A DNA stretch of 15,689 bases from G039029935 sp039029935 (GTDB taxonomy: Bacteria; Chloroflexota; Anaerolineae; Caldilineales; Caldilineaceae): contig JBCCFC010000148.1 in the NCBI GenBank assembly GCA_039029935.1, positions 1 through 15,689 on the forward strand. The letters run 5' to 3'. A model generated the notes under the pieces. That model had not been told where the DNA came from. It saw only the letters and a program-made list of their open reading frames with translations, and made no database searches. Made by a program: the position numbers and the translations under genes. The first letter of the stretch is position 1. Every line of letters begins with the position of its first letter. Below, piece after piece: positions 6,290-13,319 of the stretch.

Positions 6290-7480
6290 GTGCGGAATTA
6301 CACTATGAATAGACTACATATTTTTCTGGGTATCCTAATTTTATCACTAATCGGGTTGGTTGGATGTGCGCAACCAGCACCAACCCCTGTGCCAACACGG
6401 ACAAGTGCCCCAACCTTTACGCCATCGCCCATCGTGCAACCGGCGGTGGTCAATCCGGATGAGTTAGCCACAGCCAAGGCGATTGAAGCGTTAGCAACGG
6501 TACAAGCTGCACAACAGGCAGCACAAAATCAACCCGCACAAAATCCGCAACAAAATCCACCGCCAGAGAATCCACCACAAGGGAATCCGCCACCTGATGC
6601 ACCTGCGCCTGATACGGCTCAACAGCCAGCACAGGAAGAGGCTCCACCACCGACAAATACACCTATACCACCTACAGCTGTGCCGCAACCAGAGGTCGTT
6701 ATTAATAGTCCCATCAACATCCGTCAAGGACCAGGGACCAATTACAGCATTATTGGGTCTGCTCAAATCGGACAACGTTTCCCCGTGACAGGTCGGAGCA
6801 ATGACAATTCTTGGTGGCAGATCAACTTTAACGGGCTAAACGGCTGGGTTTTTGGTCAATTGGTCACACCTGTCAGTACAGGCAGTGTAGCGGTTGCGGC
6901 TAATATTCCACCGCCACCACAGCCAACGGCAATTCCACCAACACCGACCTTTACCTATGCACCACCGCCGCCAACACCAACCTTTACCTATGCACCGCCT
7001 ACCCAGCCACCACCACCGCCACCAACGGCTATACCACCAACGGCTGTGCCACCAACCAATACACCTTCCGCACCACCCACGCCTGCCCCACCACCGGAGC
7101 CAAGCTATCGCTACACGTTGATCGATCAATTTGTGAAGTGTGACCCCAACGCTGGTAATACATATTTTAAAGGGGTTATTCGCAATGGTCGCAACGAGTT
7201 AAAAAATGCAGTTTGTATTCATATCCACTTCTATGAGCCACGAAAAACAAAGTGTTCTGGCTGTGATGGTGTCGGTGATGGGAACTGGGGCTTTAGTCCT
7301 TTTGGTGGACCTGCGCCGCCGGGAACGCCTGTTGAAATTTTTATTGTCGAATGTCCGGGGCCAATCCCGCATGGAGGATTGAATAACAACTTTGGCGATT
7401 TGACTCCGCTGTCAAAGAAGTGGACCTACACTGTGGGGCAGAGCACACAGTGTGTGGATATTACGTTTGCCGGTTTTTGA
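6290..7480 (+). CDS. SH3b-domain lipoprotein with proline-rich linkers
   Basis: A 396-residue exported lipoprotein. The signal peptide (about 1-25, hydrophobic from L9) ends in a lipobox, LVGC, with C26 as the lipidated residue. A Pro/Gln/Ala-rich segment (27-136) leads to a bacterial SH3 (SH3b, YgiM-like) domain at about 137-195, seen from PINIRQGPGTNYSIIG and GWVFGQLV. A second Pro/Thr-rich linker (about 204-272) contains an 11-residue duplication. The C-terminal domain (about 273-396) has six cysteines (284, 309, 322, 325, 355, 388) and no family I recognise. SH3b domains often bind cell-wall peptides, so a wall- or surface-binding role is likely but unproven. Start GTG 6290 is preferred; ATG 6305 would still leave a signal peptide. 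Confidence 0.82.
   Translation: MRNYTMNRLHIFLGILILSLIGLVGCAQPAPTPVPTRTSAPTFTPSPIVQPAVVNPDELATAKAIEALATVQAAQQAAQNQPAQNPQQNPPPENPPQGNPPPDAPAPDTAQQPAQEEAPPPTNTPIPPTAVPQPEVVINSPINIRQGPGTNYSIIGSAQIGQRFPVTGRSNDNSWWQINFNGLNGWVFGQLVTPVSTGSVAVAANIPPPPQPTAIPPTPTFTYAPPPPTPTFTYAPPTQPPPPPPTAIPPTAVPPTNTPSAPPTPAPPPEPSYRYTLIDQFVKCDPNAGNTYFKGVIRNGRNELKNAVCIHIHFYEPRKTKCSGCDGVGDGNWGFSPFGGPAPPGTPVEIFIVECPGPIPHGGLNNNFGDLTPLSKKWTYTVGQSTQCVDITFAGF
6936..6998 (+). repeat. 33-bp duplication in the lipoprotein linker
   Basis: The phrase ACCTTTACCTATGCACC occurs at about 6947 and again at 6980, 33 bases apart, encoding two copies of TFTYAPP inside the Pro/Thr-rich linker. Confidence 0.7.
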
Positions 7481-7574
7481 TCGGTAAGTCGGTAGGTCGG
7501 TAAATCAGTTGGTCGGTAGCTCGGTTTTTAGTAACCTTTTACTGACCTACCGCCCTACTGATTTACCGACCTAC
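7481..7574. repeat. Facing octamer arrays forming a long hairpin
   Basis: From 7481 to 7528 six octamers follow with exact 8-base period: TCGGTAAG, TCGGTAGG, TCGGTAAA, TCAGTTGG, TCGGTAGC, TCGGTTTT. From 7541 to 7574 the same octamers run on the opposite strand. The outer 18 bases pair perfectly (7492-7509 with 7557-7574), and most of the inner part pairs too, around a T-rich loop near 7526-7540. It starts directly after the lipoprotein stop codon and ends 12 bases before the next ATG, so it may end one transcript or insulate the next. Confidence 0.9.
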
Positions 7575-7586
7575 TTCATCAGAAAA

Positions 7587-8888
7587 ATGCGCATCAAAAA
7601 AGCGTTCTACCAACTCATCACACTCTGGGTCAGCTTGCTCATCATCGGCGGGCTGGCCTTTTTGTTGTTGGCGATGACACCGACACAAACATGGCTCTGG
7701 GAACACACAGGTGAGCATGAATTTGGCGCACAGGTCAAAGGATTGACAGACCTTGCCTCGGATTTGCTACGGCCACGACTGTCGCTGGCAGCAGATAGTC
7801 CTATTCCTCATGCCGACGTACACCCATTTGGGGTGAATGTCTTTTTGGAGCAGGAAGCTGATCCAGCCAAGCGGGTATTGGCAATTCAAATGGCATCAGA
7901 GGCTGGGTTTCATTGGCTGCGTCAGGAGTTTCCTTGGGAGGATATCGAAATCCATGCCAAGGGTGACTTTGAGGACAGACGTCATGAACCCTATCGTTCG
8001 GCATGGGATAAATATGATCACCTAGTGGATAGTGCCGAAGCGCAGAGTATGGAACTCATCGTGCGTCTCAGCAATCCACCATCATGGACACGTGCGCAGG
8101 GGGATGACGTCGGAACCTATGCACCACCCGACAATGTACAGGATTTTGCCGATTTTGTGTCTGCGGTGGTGAGCCGTTATCAGGGACGCGTCCGCTACTA
8201 TCAGCTATGGAACGAACCCAATATATATCCAGAATGGGGTGTCTACCCAATTAACCCCGAAGCCTATGTCGAGTTATTAAAGGCAGGGGCGGAAGCCGCT
8301 CGTCAAGCCGACCCAGAGGTGGTGATCATTGCAGGTGCGATGGCGGCTACGATCAACTTGCAGCCTGCCAATGCACCACCCACCAACAGTCTCAGCGATA
8401 TGCTCTTTTTACAGCGTATGTATGATGCAGGGGCTGCGGACTATTTTGATATCGTGGCTGTGCAGGGCTATGGGCTGTATAGTGGTCCAACCGATAGCCG
8501 GATGCATCCAAGGGTGATCAACATCAGCCGCCACCGCTTTATCCGCGACTTGATGGTCAAAAATGGGGATGCACACAAGCCGATTTGGATTGCAGAGATG
8601 AACTGGAATGCTGCGCCAGATGATGTTGACCCACGTTATGGGCGTGTGACGGTGGATCAACAGGCCGATTATTTACCCCTTGCCTATGAGCGCGTCATTA
8701 ACGAATGGCCTTGGGTCGGTGTCGCCAACACATGGTATTTGAAACGAGCCACGGATGTATGGGAAAGTAACCGTCAACCCGAAGCATATTTTCGATTGTT
8801 GGCACCCGATTTTACACCGCAGCCAGTATATGAGGCGATAAAGTCGTATACACAGGGGTTGGGTATAAAGGAGCAGTCCGCAGAATGA
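7587..8888 (+). CDS. Membrane-anchored clan GH-A glycoside hydrolase
   Basis: A 433-residue (beta/alpha)8-barrel glycoside hydrolase like the GH5/GH39 cellulase-superfamily proteins. A single N-terminal membrane segment (about 8-30) anchors it outside the cell. The barrel starts near FGVNVF (81-86). The acid/base is probably E210 in QLWNEPN, and the nucleophile probably E337 in PIWIAEMNW, in the order and spacing expected for clan GH-A. HPFGVN, WLRQEF and the late NTWYL segment fit the same fold. Substrate cannot be read from sequence. I chose ATG 7587 over the upstream TTG 7509 because the latter lies inside the repeat hairpin and would precede the membrane segment with odd residues. Its stop overlaps the next start (ATGA), so it is probably coupled with the glycosyltransferase. 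Confidence 0.83.
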   Translation: MRIKKAFYQLITLWVSLLIIGGLAFLLLAMTPTQTWLWEHTGEHEFGAQVKGLTDLASDLLRPRLSLAADSPIPHADVHPFGVNVFLEQEADPAKRVLAIQMASEAGFHWLRQEFPWEDIEIHAKGDFEDRRHEPYRSAWDKYDHLVDSAEAQSMELIVRLSNPPSWTRAQGDDVGTYAPPDNVQDFADFVSAVVSRYQGRVRYYQLWNEPNIYPEWGVYPINPEAYVELLKAGAEAARQADPEVVIIAGAMAATINLQPANAPPTNSLSDMLFLQRMYDAGAADYFDIVAVQGYGLYSGPTDSRMHPRVINISRHRFIRDLMVKNGDAHKPIWIAEMNWNAAPDDVDPRYGRVTVDQQADYLPLAYERVINEWPWVGVANTWYLKRATDVWESNRQPEAYFRLLAPDFTPQPVYEAIKSYTQGLGIKEQSAE

Positions 8889-11233
8889 ATTCTGCGTCTG
8901 TACGACGAAGCTTGCTCAAACAGGCGAATGTAATTTATCCAATCCTCTTGTTGGCAGCGGTTCTGCGTTTCTATGCGATTGATGCCAGTAGTTTGTGGAG
9001 CGATGAGGGCAACACGTGGGCATTGCTCTCACGCAGCTTTGACCAGATTGCGCGTAATGCGGCAGCAGACATTCACCCGCCGGGGTATTATTGGCTGCTC
9101 AAGATATGGACGAGTGTGTTTGGCCGTGATGTGATTGGGATGCGCAGTTTTTCGGCCATTATAGGAACGCTATTGGTCGCTGTTGTTTATCAGATAGCCA
9201 TCGCGCTCCGCAAAGAGTCCGGCCCAGGGTGGACGGACTACAGGTTGCCACTGCTCACAGCTTTCATTGCTGCGCTCAATCCATTTCAAATCTACTACAG
9301 CCAAGAAGCCCGCATGTATATCTTGCTTGCGCTGGAAACAGGTCTGCTTCTTTGGGCATGGCTGGTGCTCATGCAGTCGAGTCCAAGCCGCAGACAAATC
9401 ACCACCTCATCTGTTGGTTTCTGTCTTGCAGGCATTGCAGGTTTGTGGACACACTACAGTTTTCCAATTGTGCTTGCCGCAACCTCAGCAGCATGGCTTT
9501 GGCACATACTCATCAATCGACAAACCAACCACAGCATCACAATACGCTATTATATTGCTATAAATATCATCATTATTCTCGCCTTTCTGCCTTGGCTACC
9601 CACTGCAATTGAACGGGTTCTCAATTGGCCCCAAGGAGGTGAAGTTGTTCACTTGATTGCTGGTGGGCAGCGTACACTCGAAACATTACTTGTTGGACCG
9701 CTTGACATGCCCCAACCCAACTGGCTCTGGTTGGTTGGTGGCGTAATTCTGCCAATCACGGGTATCATCGCGATACGCAGGTACAGCTCAACCCACCTGA
9801 TTATCATTGCATTCTTTGCGCCGATAGCCTTGATATTTGGGCTGGGATTGTTTAGCGATGCCTTTATGAAATTTTTGCTGATGGCCTCACCGCTGTGGGT
9901 CCTACTAGTCGCAGGTGCGCCACAAATACTACCCACCCCTTTTCGCCCACTGGGGACAGTTGCCATTCTGTTTTTTGTCGTTGGGTTGGTCTACCAGACA
10001 ATGCCAAGCTACTACACCAATCCCTTTGTGCGTGACAACTATGCAGGTGTCTCAGCCTATGTCAACGCGGTTGGCACAGTTGAAACGTCGTTGGTCATCC
10101 TCAATGCCCCAGGACAGCAAGAAGTTTGGTCTTATTACAATCCATCAACCGACGCACAAAGTCCCCGAAATAGCACCGAACAACTGCCTGTCTTGGCACT
10201 ACCACAGACTCGCCCCCCTGATGCAGACACCACACAAGCACTGTTGGCGGACGCTGTCAGGACCAAACAGGATGTGTTTGCACTCTTTTGGGCAACGGAT
10301 GAGTCTGATCCTGAACGCGTGGTTGAGCGGTGGTTGGATGCAAACGCGTTCAAAGGCTTAGATAGCTGGCAGGGGAATCTGCGTTTTGTCACCTACAGTT
10401 TGCCCAATACCTTAACATGTCATGGTCAGGCACAGATGCCTATTTTTGGGGACATGACAGCACTACAAGACTTCTGTACATCAAGCCAAACCATTCAGGC
10501 GGGGCAGGTTGCGCTATTTCAGTTGAAATGGCTTCCATTGCAGACGATTCCAGAGCGGTTCAAGGTGACAATTCAGATATTGAACACAGCCAATCAGGTG
10601 GTTGCCCAACGTGATAGTGAGCCAAGAGGCGGGTCGTTGCCAACCACGGACTGGCAACCTAATCGTGTTGTAATCGATAATCATGGTGTGATGATTCCTC
10701 CTGGGACGCCGCCGGGTGATTACCGCGTGATTTTGGCACTGTATCATGTAGAGACAAGTGAGCGGTTGGCGGTTGGAGCGGGAAATGACGCACTTGCGTT
10801 GACCACACTCACGATTCAACGAGCAGATGAAACGGTTTCGTCCGACGTACTCCAGTCAATCATTCCTATGCATCATCGAATCAACCGTCTGCTGGGTCCC
10901 GTGACACTGGTCGGGTATGATGTACACAAACGTGGTTATGCACATGACCCGACGGTCCCTCTCCGTGCGGGTGATTGGGTGCATTTCAATCTATATTGGC
11001 AGGCTCCTGACATGCTGCCCGATGATTGGCCTACTGATTCACAATTTACGCTAACGTTGGGTGGGCAGGCCGTGAGAATGCCGTTAGCGGGATGGCAATA
11101 TCCAACGGCGCAGTGGTATGATGGGGAGTTTGTACGTGGGTCGGTGGATGTGCTGTTTGATGGACAGGGAGTTGTGCCGGAAATTGTGGTTGGTGGGGAG
11201 TCGGTACGGTTGAGACGGGTGATTGTGGAGTGA
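8885..11233 (+). CDS. GT39/ArnT-like polytopic membrane glycosyltransferase
   Basis: A 782-residue GT-C fold transferase of the ArnT/PMT (GT39, PF13231-type) group, using lipid-linked sugar donors on the outer face of the membrane. Visible hallmarks: the acidic pair in the first external loop, LWSDEGNTW (D40-E41), HPPGYYWL (64-71), and YYSQEARMY (137-145). About ten hydrophobic segments span residues 16 to about 370. The remaining 400 residues are a soluble, mainly beta-like region with no family I can name, longer than in ArnT itself. The ATG at 8885 overlaps the hydrolase stop by four bases (ATGA), and AAGGAG (8868-8873) lies 11 bases upstream. The pairing suggests joint synthesis or editing of a surface glycan; acceptor and sugar are unknown. 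Confidence 0.85.
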   Translation: MNSASVRRSLLKQANVIYPILLLAAVLRFYAIDASSLWSDEGNTWALLSRSFDQIARNAAADIHPPGYYWLLKIWTSVFGRDVIGMRSFSAIIGTLLVAVVYQIAIALRKESGPGWTDYRLPLLTAFIAALNPFQIYYSQEARMYILLALETGLLLWAWLVLMQSSPSRRQITTSSVGFCLAGIAGLWTHYSFPIVLAATSAAWLWHILINRQTNHSITIRYYIAINIIIILAFLPWLPTAIERVLNWPQGGEVVHLIAGGQRTLETLLVGPLDMPQPNWLWLVGGVILPITGIIAIRRYSSTHLIIIAFFAPIALIFGLGLFSDAFMKFLLMASPLWVLLVAGAPQILPTPFRPLGTVAILFFVVGLVYQTMPSYYTNPFVRDNYAGVSAYVNAVGTVETSLVILNAPGQQEVWSYYNPSTDAQSPRNSTEQLPVLALPQTRPPDADTTQALLADAVRTKQDVFALFWATDESDPERVVERWLDANAFKGLDSWQGNLRFVTYSLPNTLTCHGQAQMPIFGDMTALQDFCTSSQTIQAGQVALFQLKWLPLQTIPERFKVTIQILNTANQVVAQRDSEPRGGSLPTTDWQPNRVVIDNHGVMIPPGTPPGDYRVILALYHVETSERLAVGAGNDALALTTLTIQRADETVSSDVLQSIIPMHHRINRLLGPVTLVGYDVHKRGYAHDPTVPLRAGDWVHFNLYWQAPDMLPDDWPTDSQFTLTLGGQAVRMPLAGWQYPTAQWYDGEFVRGSVDVLFDGQGVVPEIVVGGESVRLRRVIVE

Positions 11234-11256
11234 TCGTGGTGTGTCGCGAGGAGGTG

Positions 11257-11318
11257 TAGAGTGCAGGTTTCAGGATGCGCGGATTGGAAAATCCGCGTAT
11301 CATAAAATCTGCACTCTA
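11257..11318. terminator. 62-base near-perfect hairpin between convergent genes
   Basis: The outer stem pairs TAGAGTGCAGGTTT (11257-11270) with 11305-11318. After a small 3x3 internal loop, the inner stem pairs 11274-11285 with 11290-11301, including CGCGGATT/AATCCGCG, around a GGAA loop. Only two pairs are G-U. It sits between a + gene ending at 11233 and a - gene ending at 11351. It could terminate both, although no T-run follows. Its length and near-symmetry also fit a dispersed REP-like or palindromic element. Confidence 0.75.
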
Positions 11319-11350
11319 AGTCCCGACCGAACAGCTAGCCCATTATCTCA

Positions 11351-12154
11351 TCACGACCACAATAACTTCAATAAACTCTGCCCAACGACCAACTGTATGC
11401 TAACCAAAAAAAGCATGGTATAAATCACACGGTTAAACCACTTTTCATTAAAACGGCGATTGAGTGCCAACCCAATCCATACACCAACAAAAGCAAGGGG
11501 GGCCAATAATAGGATTGTGGTGAGGTTGCCAACATTTAACAACCCCAATGAATAGTAGGGGATCAGTTTGATGTAGTTCATAAAAAAGAAGAGGTTGAGA
11601 ATCGTTCCCACAAAAATTTGACGGGGTAATTTCAGTGGCAATAGATAGACGGATGCGGGGGGACCACCTGCATGAACAAGCGTTGAGGTAAACCCCGAGA
11701 TGCCGCCAATCAGCAAGCCAACGACAGTGGGAAACCGATAGCCTTCCAATGCACCAAAAATTATGGCGCGGCTGACCTGAAAGAGGACAAAAATCAGCCC
11801 TAACACACCGATGCTGGTCCGTAATAAAGCATCATTCCCGCTTAATGAGTGGAAGAACCAGCCACCAATGGCAATCCCAATGAGCGACGGCAGAAACAGA
11901 ATGAGCAGGCTGCGGCGATCAAAGACACCCCAGTAGTGGCGGATGGAGATGAAGTCAGCGGTCATCAAGAGTGGTAACAGCAGGGCTGCAGCATCTGCTA
12001 CCGGAATAAAAAGGGACATCAGTGGGGTTGCGATGAGGCCGACACCGCTGCCAAAACCTGCTTTGGTCACACCGATCAGGATCATACAAAAGATAGCACT
12101 TACCCAGAATAAAGGTGGATAATCCGGAAGCATCAGACCGATTTCAAAATTCAC
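11351..12154 (-). CDS. TSUP (TauE/SafE) family membrane transporter
   Basis: A 267-residue polytopic protein of the sulfite exporter TauE/SafE (TSUP, PF01925) family, which moves sulfur-containing or organic anions across the inner membrane. About eight hydrophobic helices are visible. The first repeat carries GVTKAGFGSGVGLIATPLM and the second GGISGFTSTLVHAGGPPASVYLL, matching the two-fold repeat and the HAGGP motif of the family. Substrate is not predictable. I chose GTG 12154, because GGAAAGAG (12164-12171) lies nine bases upstream and the length fits the family. The longer reading from 12286 would overlap the upstream gene by 101 bases and add a non-membrane stretch, and ATG 12133 lacks a ribosome site. 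It lies 31 bases downstream of the restriction gene and may share its transcript by position only. Confidence 0.87.
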   Translation of the reverse strand: MNFEIGLMLPDYPPLFWVSAIFCMILIGVTKAGFGSGVGLIATPLMSLFIPVADAAALLLPLLMTADFISIRHYWGVFDRRSLLILFLPSLIGIAIGGWFFHSLSGNDALLRTSIGVLGLIFVLFQVSRAIIFGALEGYRFPTVVGLLIGGISGFTSTLVHAGGPPASVYLLPLKLPRQIFVGTILNLFFFMNYIKLIPYYSLGLLNVGNLTTILLLAPLAFVGVWIGLALNRRFNEKWFNRVIYTMLFLVSIQLVVGQSLLKLLWS

Positions 12155-12185
12155 TAAGTATATCTCTTTCCAAAAGTTTGTCAGA

Positions 12186-13121
12186 TTAAAAGTAACCTGT
12201 ATTGAGTACATCTTCTTCAATCGGGTCTTCATTTTCAAGTACACTGAGGATGTGATTGACAAATCGCAGAAACACGTCGGGTTCAAACGGGTTTTCAGTC
12301 AGAAATCGTTCAAACTCGTTTCTTGCATCTGCTCGACCTTGGACTGTGCTAAAATGCCGCCGAATATTGGATGGGATTCTTTTTGCTTTGCGTAGAATCA
12401 GAACCTCATCAATATCAGTTGAAGCGGTACTCACAGGGGTCATATCCAGCCACTCACAGAGTAAATAATAATTTGCACCGGGAACTGCTGATTTTGTATC
12501 GTGTGCAGTTGCTGTCGCCTCTTGGAACATTGTCTTGTCCAAATTTGTCTTACACTCTGCAACAATATAATCAAGATACGTACTTCGCTCGACTGAATCG
12601 GTAAAGTCGGGATGGTGAGATGCTTTGATGAATAGCTGACGACTGATGACAAAATCCTGCTCCTTTCTACGCAGTTGTGGACCACCGCCGGATTGAAGCC
12701 TACCCAGACTGGAATCAAAATACATGGCAGCATAACAGGGTTTTGGCCCTACCTCATAGTCATCCTTGATAAACGGGATTGTTTTGAAGATTAAGTAGGG
12801 CAAAAATTCTTCAATAATCGTGTTATCAAGTTTTAGTTGGCCTTTTTGTCGGTAGAGAAAGTCACCAGGGCTATCGCAGATGATGTTTAAATCAATGTAC
12901 AGTTTGTATGTATTTAAAAGCTGTACAAGCTGATTCGCGACGTATTCGACTGTCATTTCTGACGTTTCATCAACAGCAGGCACACCTCGCATACCTTCTA
13001 TCCAATTTTCATAAGCAATGAGAGCGTTTTCTAAAAAGGGCTTTTCAATATGCGGGAGTTTATTGTTATTCAGGGCTGCATTGAGCTTTTTAAGATGCGG
13101 TGTAGGATAGGTAATCGCCAT
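12186..13121 (-). CDS. Probable type II restriction endonuclease, Bpu10I family
   Basis: A 311-residue cytoplasmic protein that I recognise, from remembered family pattern, as a Bpu10I-type restriction endonuclease. Bpu10I itself cuts CCTNAGC and is made of two subunits. A PD-(D/E)xK-type centre can be assigned: D156 in KEQDFVISRQL, then E189-C-K191 in YIVAECKTNLDKTMFQEA. The stretch TMFQEATATAHDTK and LLCEWLDMTP that follow are the most characteristic parts. It ends in VLNTGYF. ATG 13121 has GGAG (13127-13130) five bases upstream. No methyltransferase gene is visible in the window, which is unusual for an active enzyme: a partner may lie elsewhere, or the gene may be orphaned. The endonuclease fold is likely; the exact family is moderately sure and the specificity is unknown. 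Confidence 0.65.
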   Translation of the reverse strand: MAITYPTPHLKKLNAALNNNKLPHIEKPFLENALIAYENWIEGMRGVPAVDETSEMTVEYVANQLVQLLNTYKLYIDLNIICDSPGDFLYRQKGQLKLDNTIIEEFLPYLIFKTIPFIKDDYEVGPKPCYAAMYFDSSLGRLQSGGGPQLRRKEQDFVISRQLFIKASHHPDFTDSVERSTYLDYIVAECKTNLDKTMFQEATATAHDTKSAVPGANYYLLCEWLDMTPVSTASTDIDEVLILRKAKRIPSNIRRHFSTVQGRADARNEFERFLTENPFEPDVFLRFVNHILSVLENEDPIEEDVLNTGYF

Positions 13122-13304
13122 TTAATCTCCATTAATGTTGATTTTGAGTGTTGTGCAGCTATGCAAGGATGATATGGGTTCAACAATTTCTTTTTGAAAG
13201 ATGGAAGACTTTCTACGTAGCCAATTTGCCCAATCGATTTGTGAAGATCGTCGAGAGCCTCGGAGAAATCTGATAATCGTCATTAAGTTATCAGATTTCT
13301 CCAT
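13122..13304 (-). CDS. Doubtful 60-codon ORF abutting the restriction gene
   Basis: An ORF of 60 residues with an ATG at 13304 (or 13283), whose TAA directly touches the ATG of the endonuclease gene. I do not recognise it. The first third is created by the hairpin at 13262-13302, so that part is probably not protein. The rest is basic and Ser-rich with a WANWLRRKS stretch that looks protein-like. There is no clear ribosome site. It might be a remnant of a larger gene, for example a lost partner of the endonuclease, or non-coding leader. Confidence 0.25.
   Translation of the reverse strand: MEKSDNLMTIIRFLRGSRRSSQIDWANWLRRKSSIFQKEIVEPISSLHSCTTLKININGD
13262..13302 (-). terminator. Perfect 15-bp hairpin after the C13 peptidase gene
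   Basis: GGAGAAATCTGATAA (13262-13276) and its exact inverse complement (13288-13302) enclose an 11-base loop. It begins 17 bases beyond the stop codon of the - strand peptidase gene. No T-run follows in either direction, so efficiency as an intrinsic terminator is uncertain. It separates the peptidase gene from the restriction gene. Confidence 0.6.
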
Positions 13305-13319
13305 TATCTAATATACATT

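Noticed and set aside
6836..7129. Trp/Arg-rich ORF on the - strand opposite the lipoprotein linker
   Set aside because: Composition is the mirror of proline codons; no independent evidence of coding.
7509..7586. TTG start for the glycoside hydrolase
   Set aside because: The added codons come from the octamer hairpin, and ATG 7587 immediately precedes the membrane segment.
12155..12286. Upstream start of the TSUP transporter at 12286
   Set aside because: It would overlap the endonuclease gene by 101 bases and add a hydrophilic leader not typical of the family; GTG 12154 has a good ribosome site.
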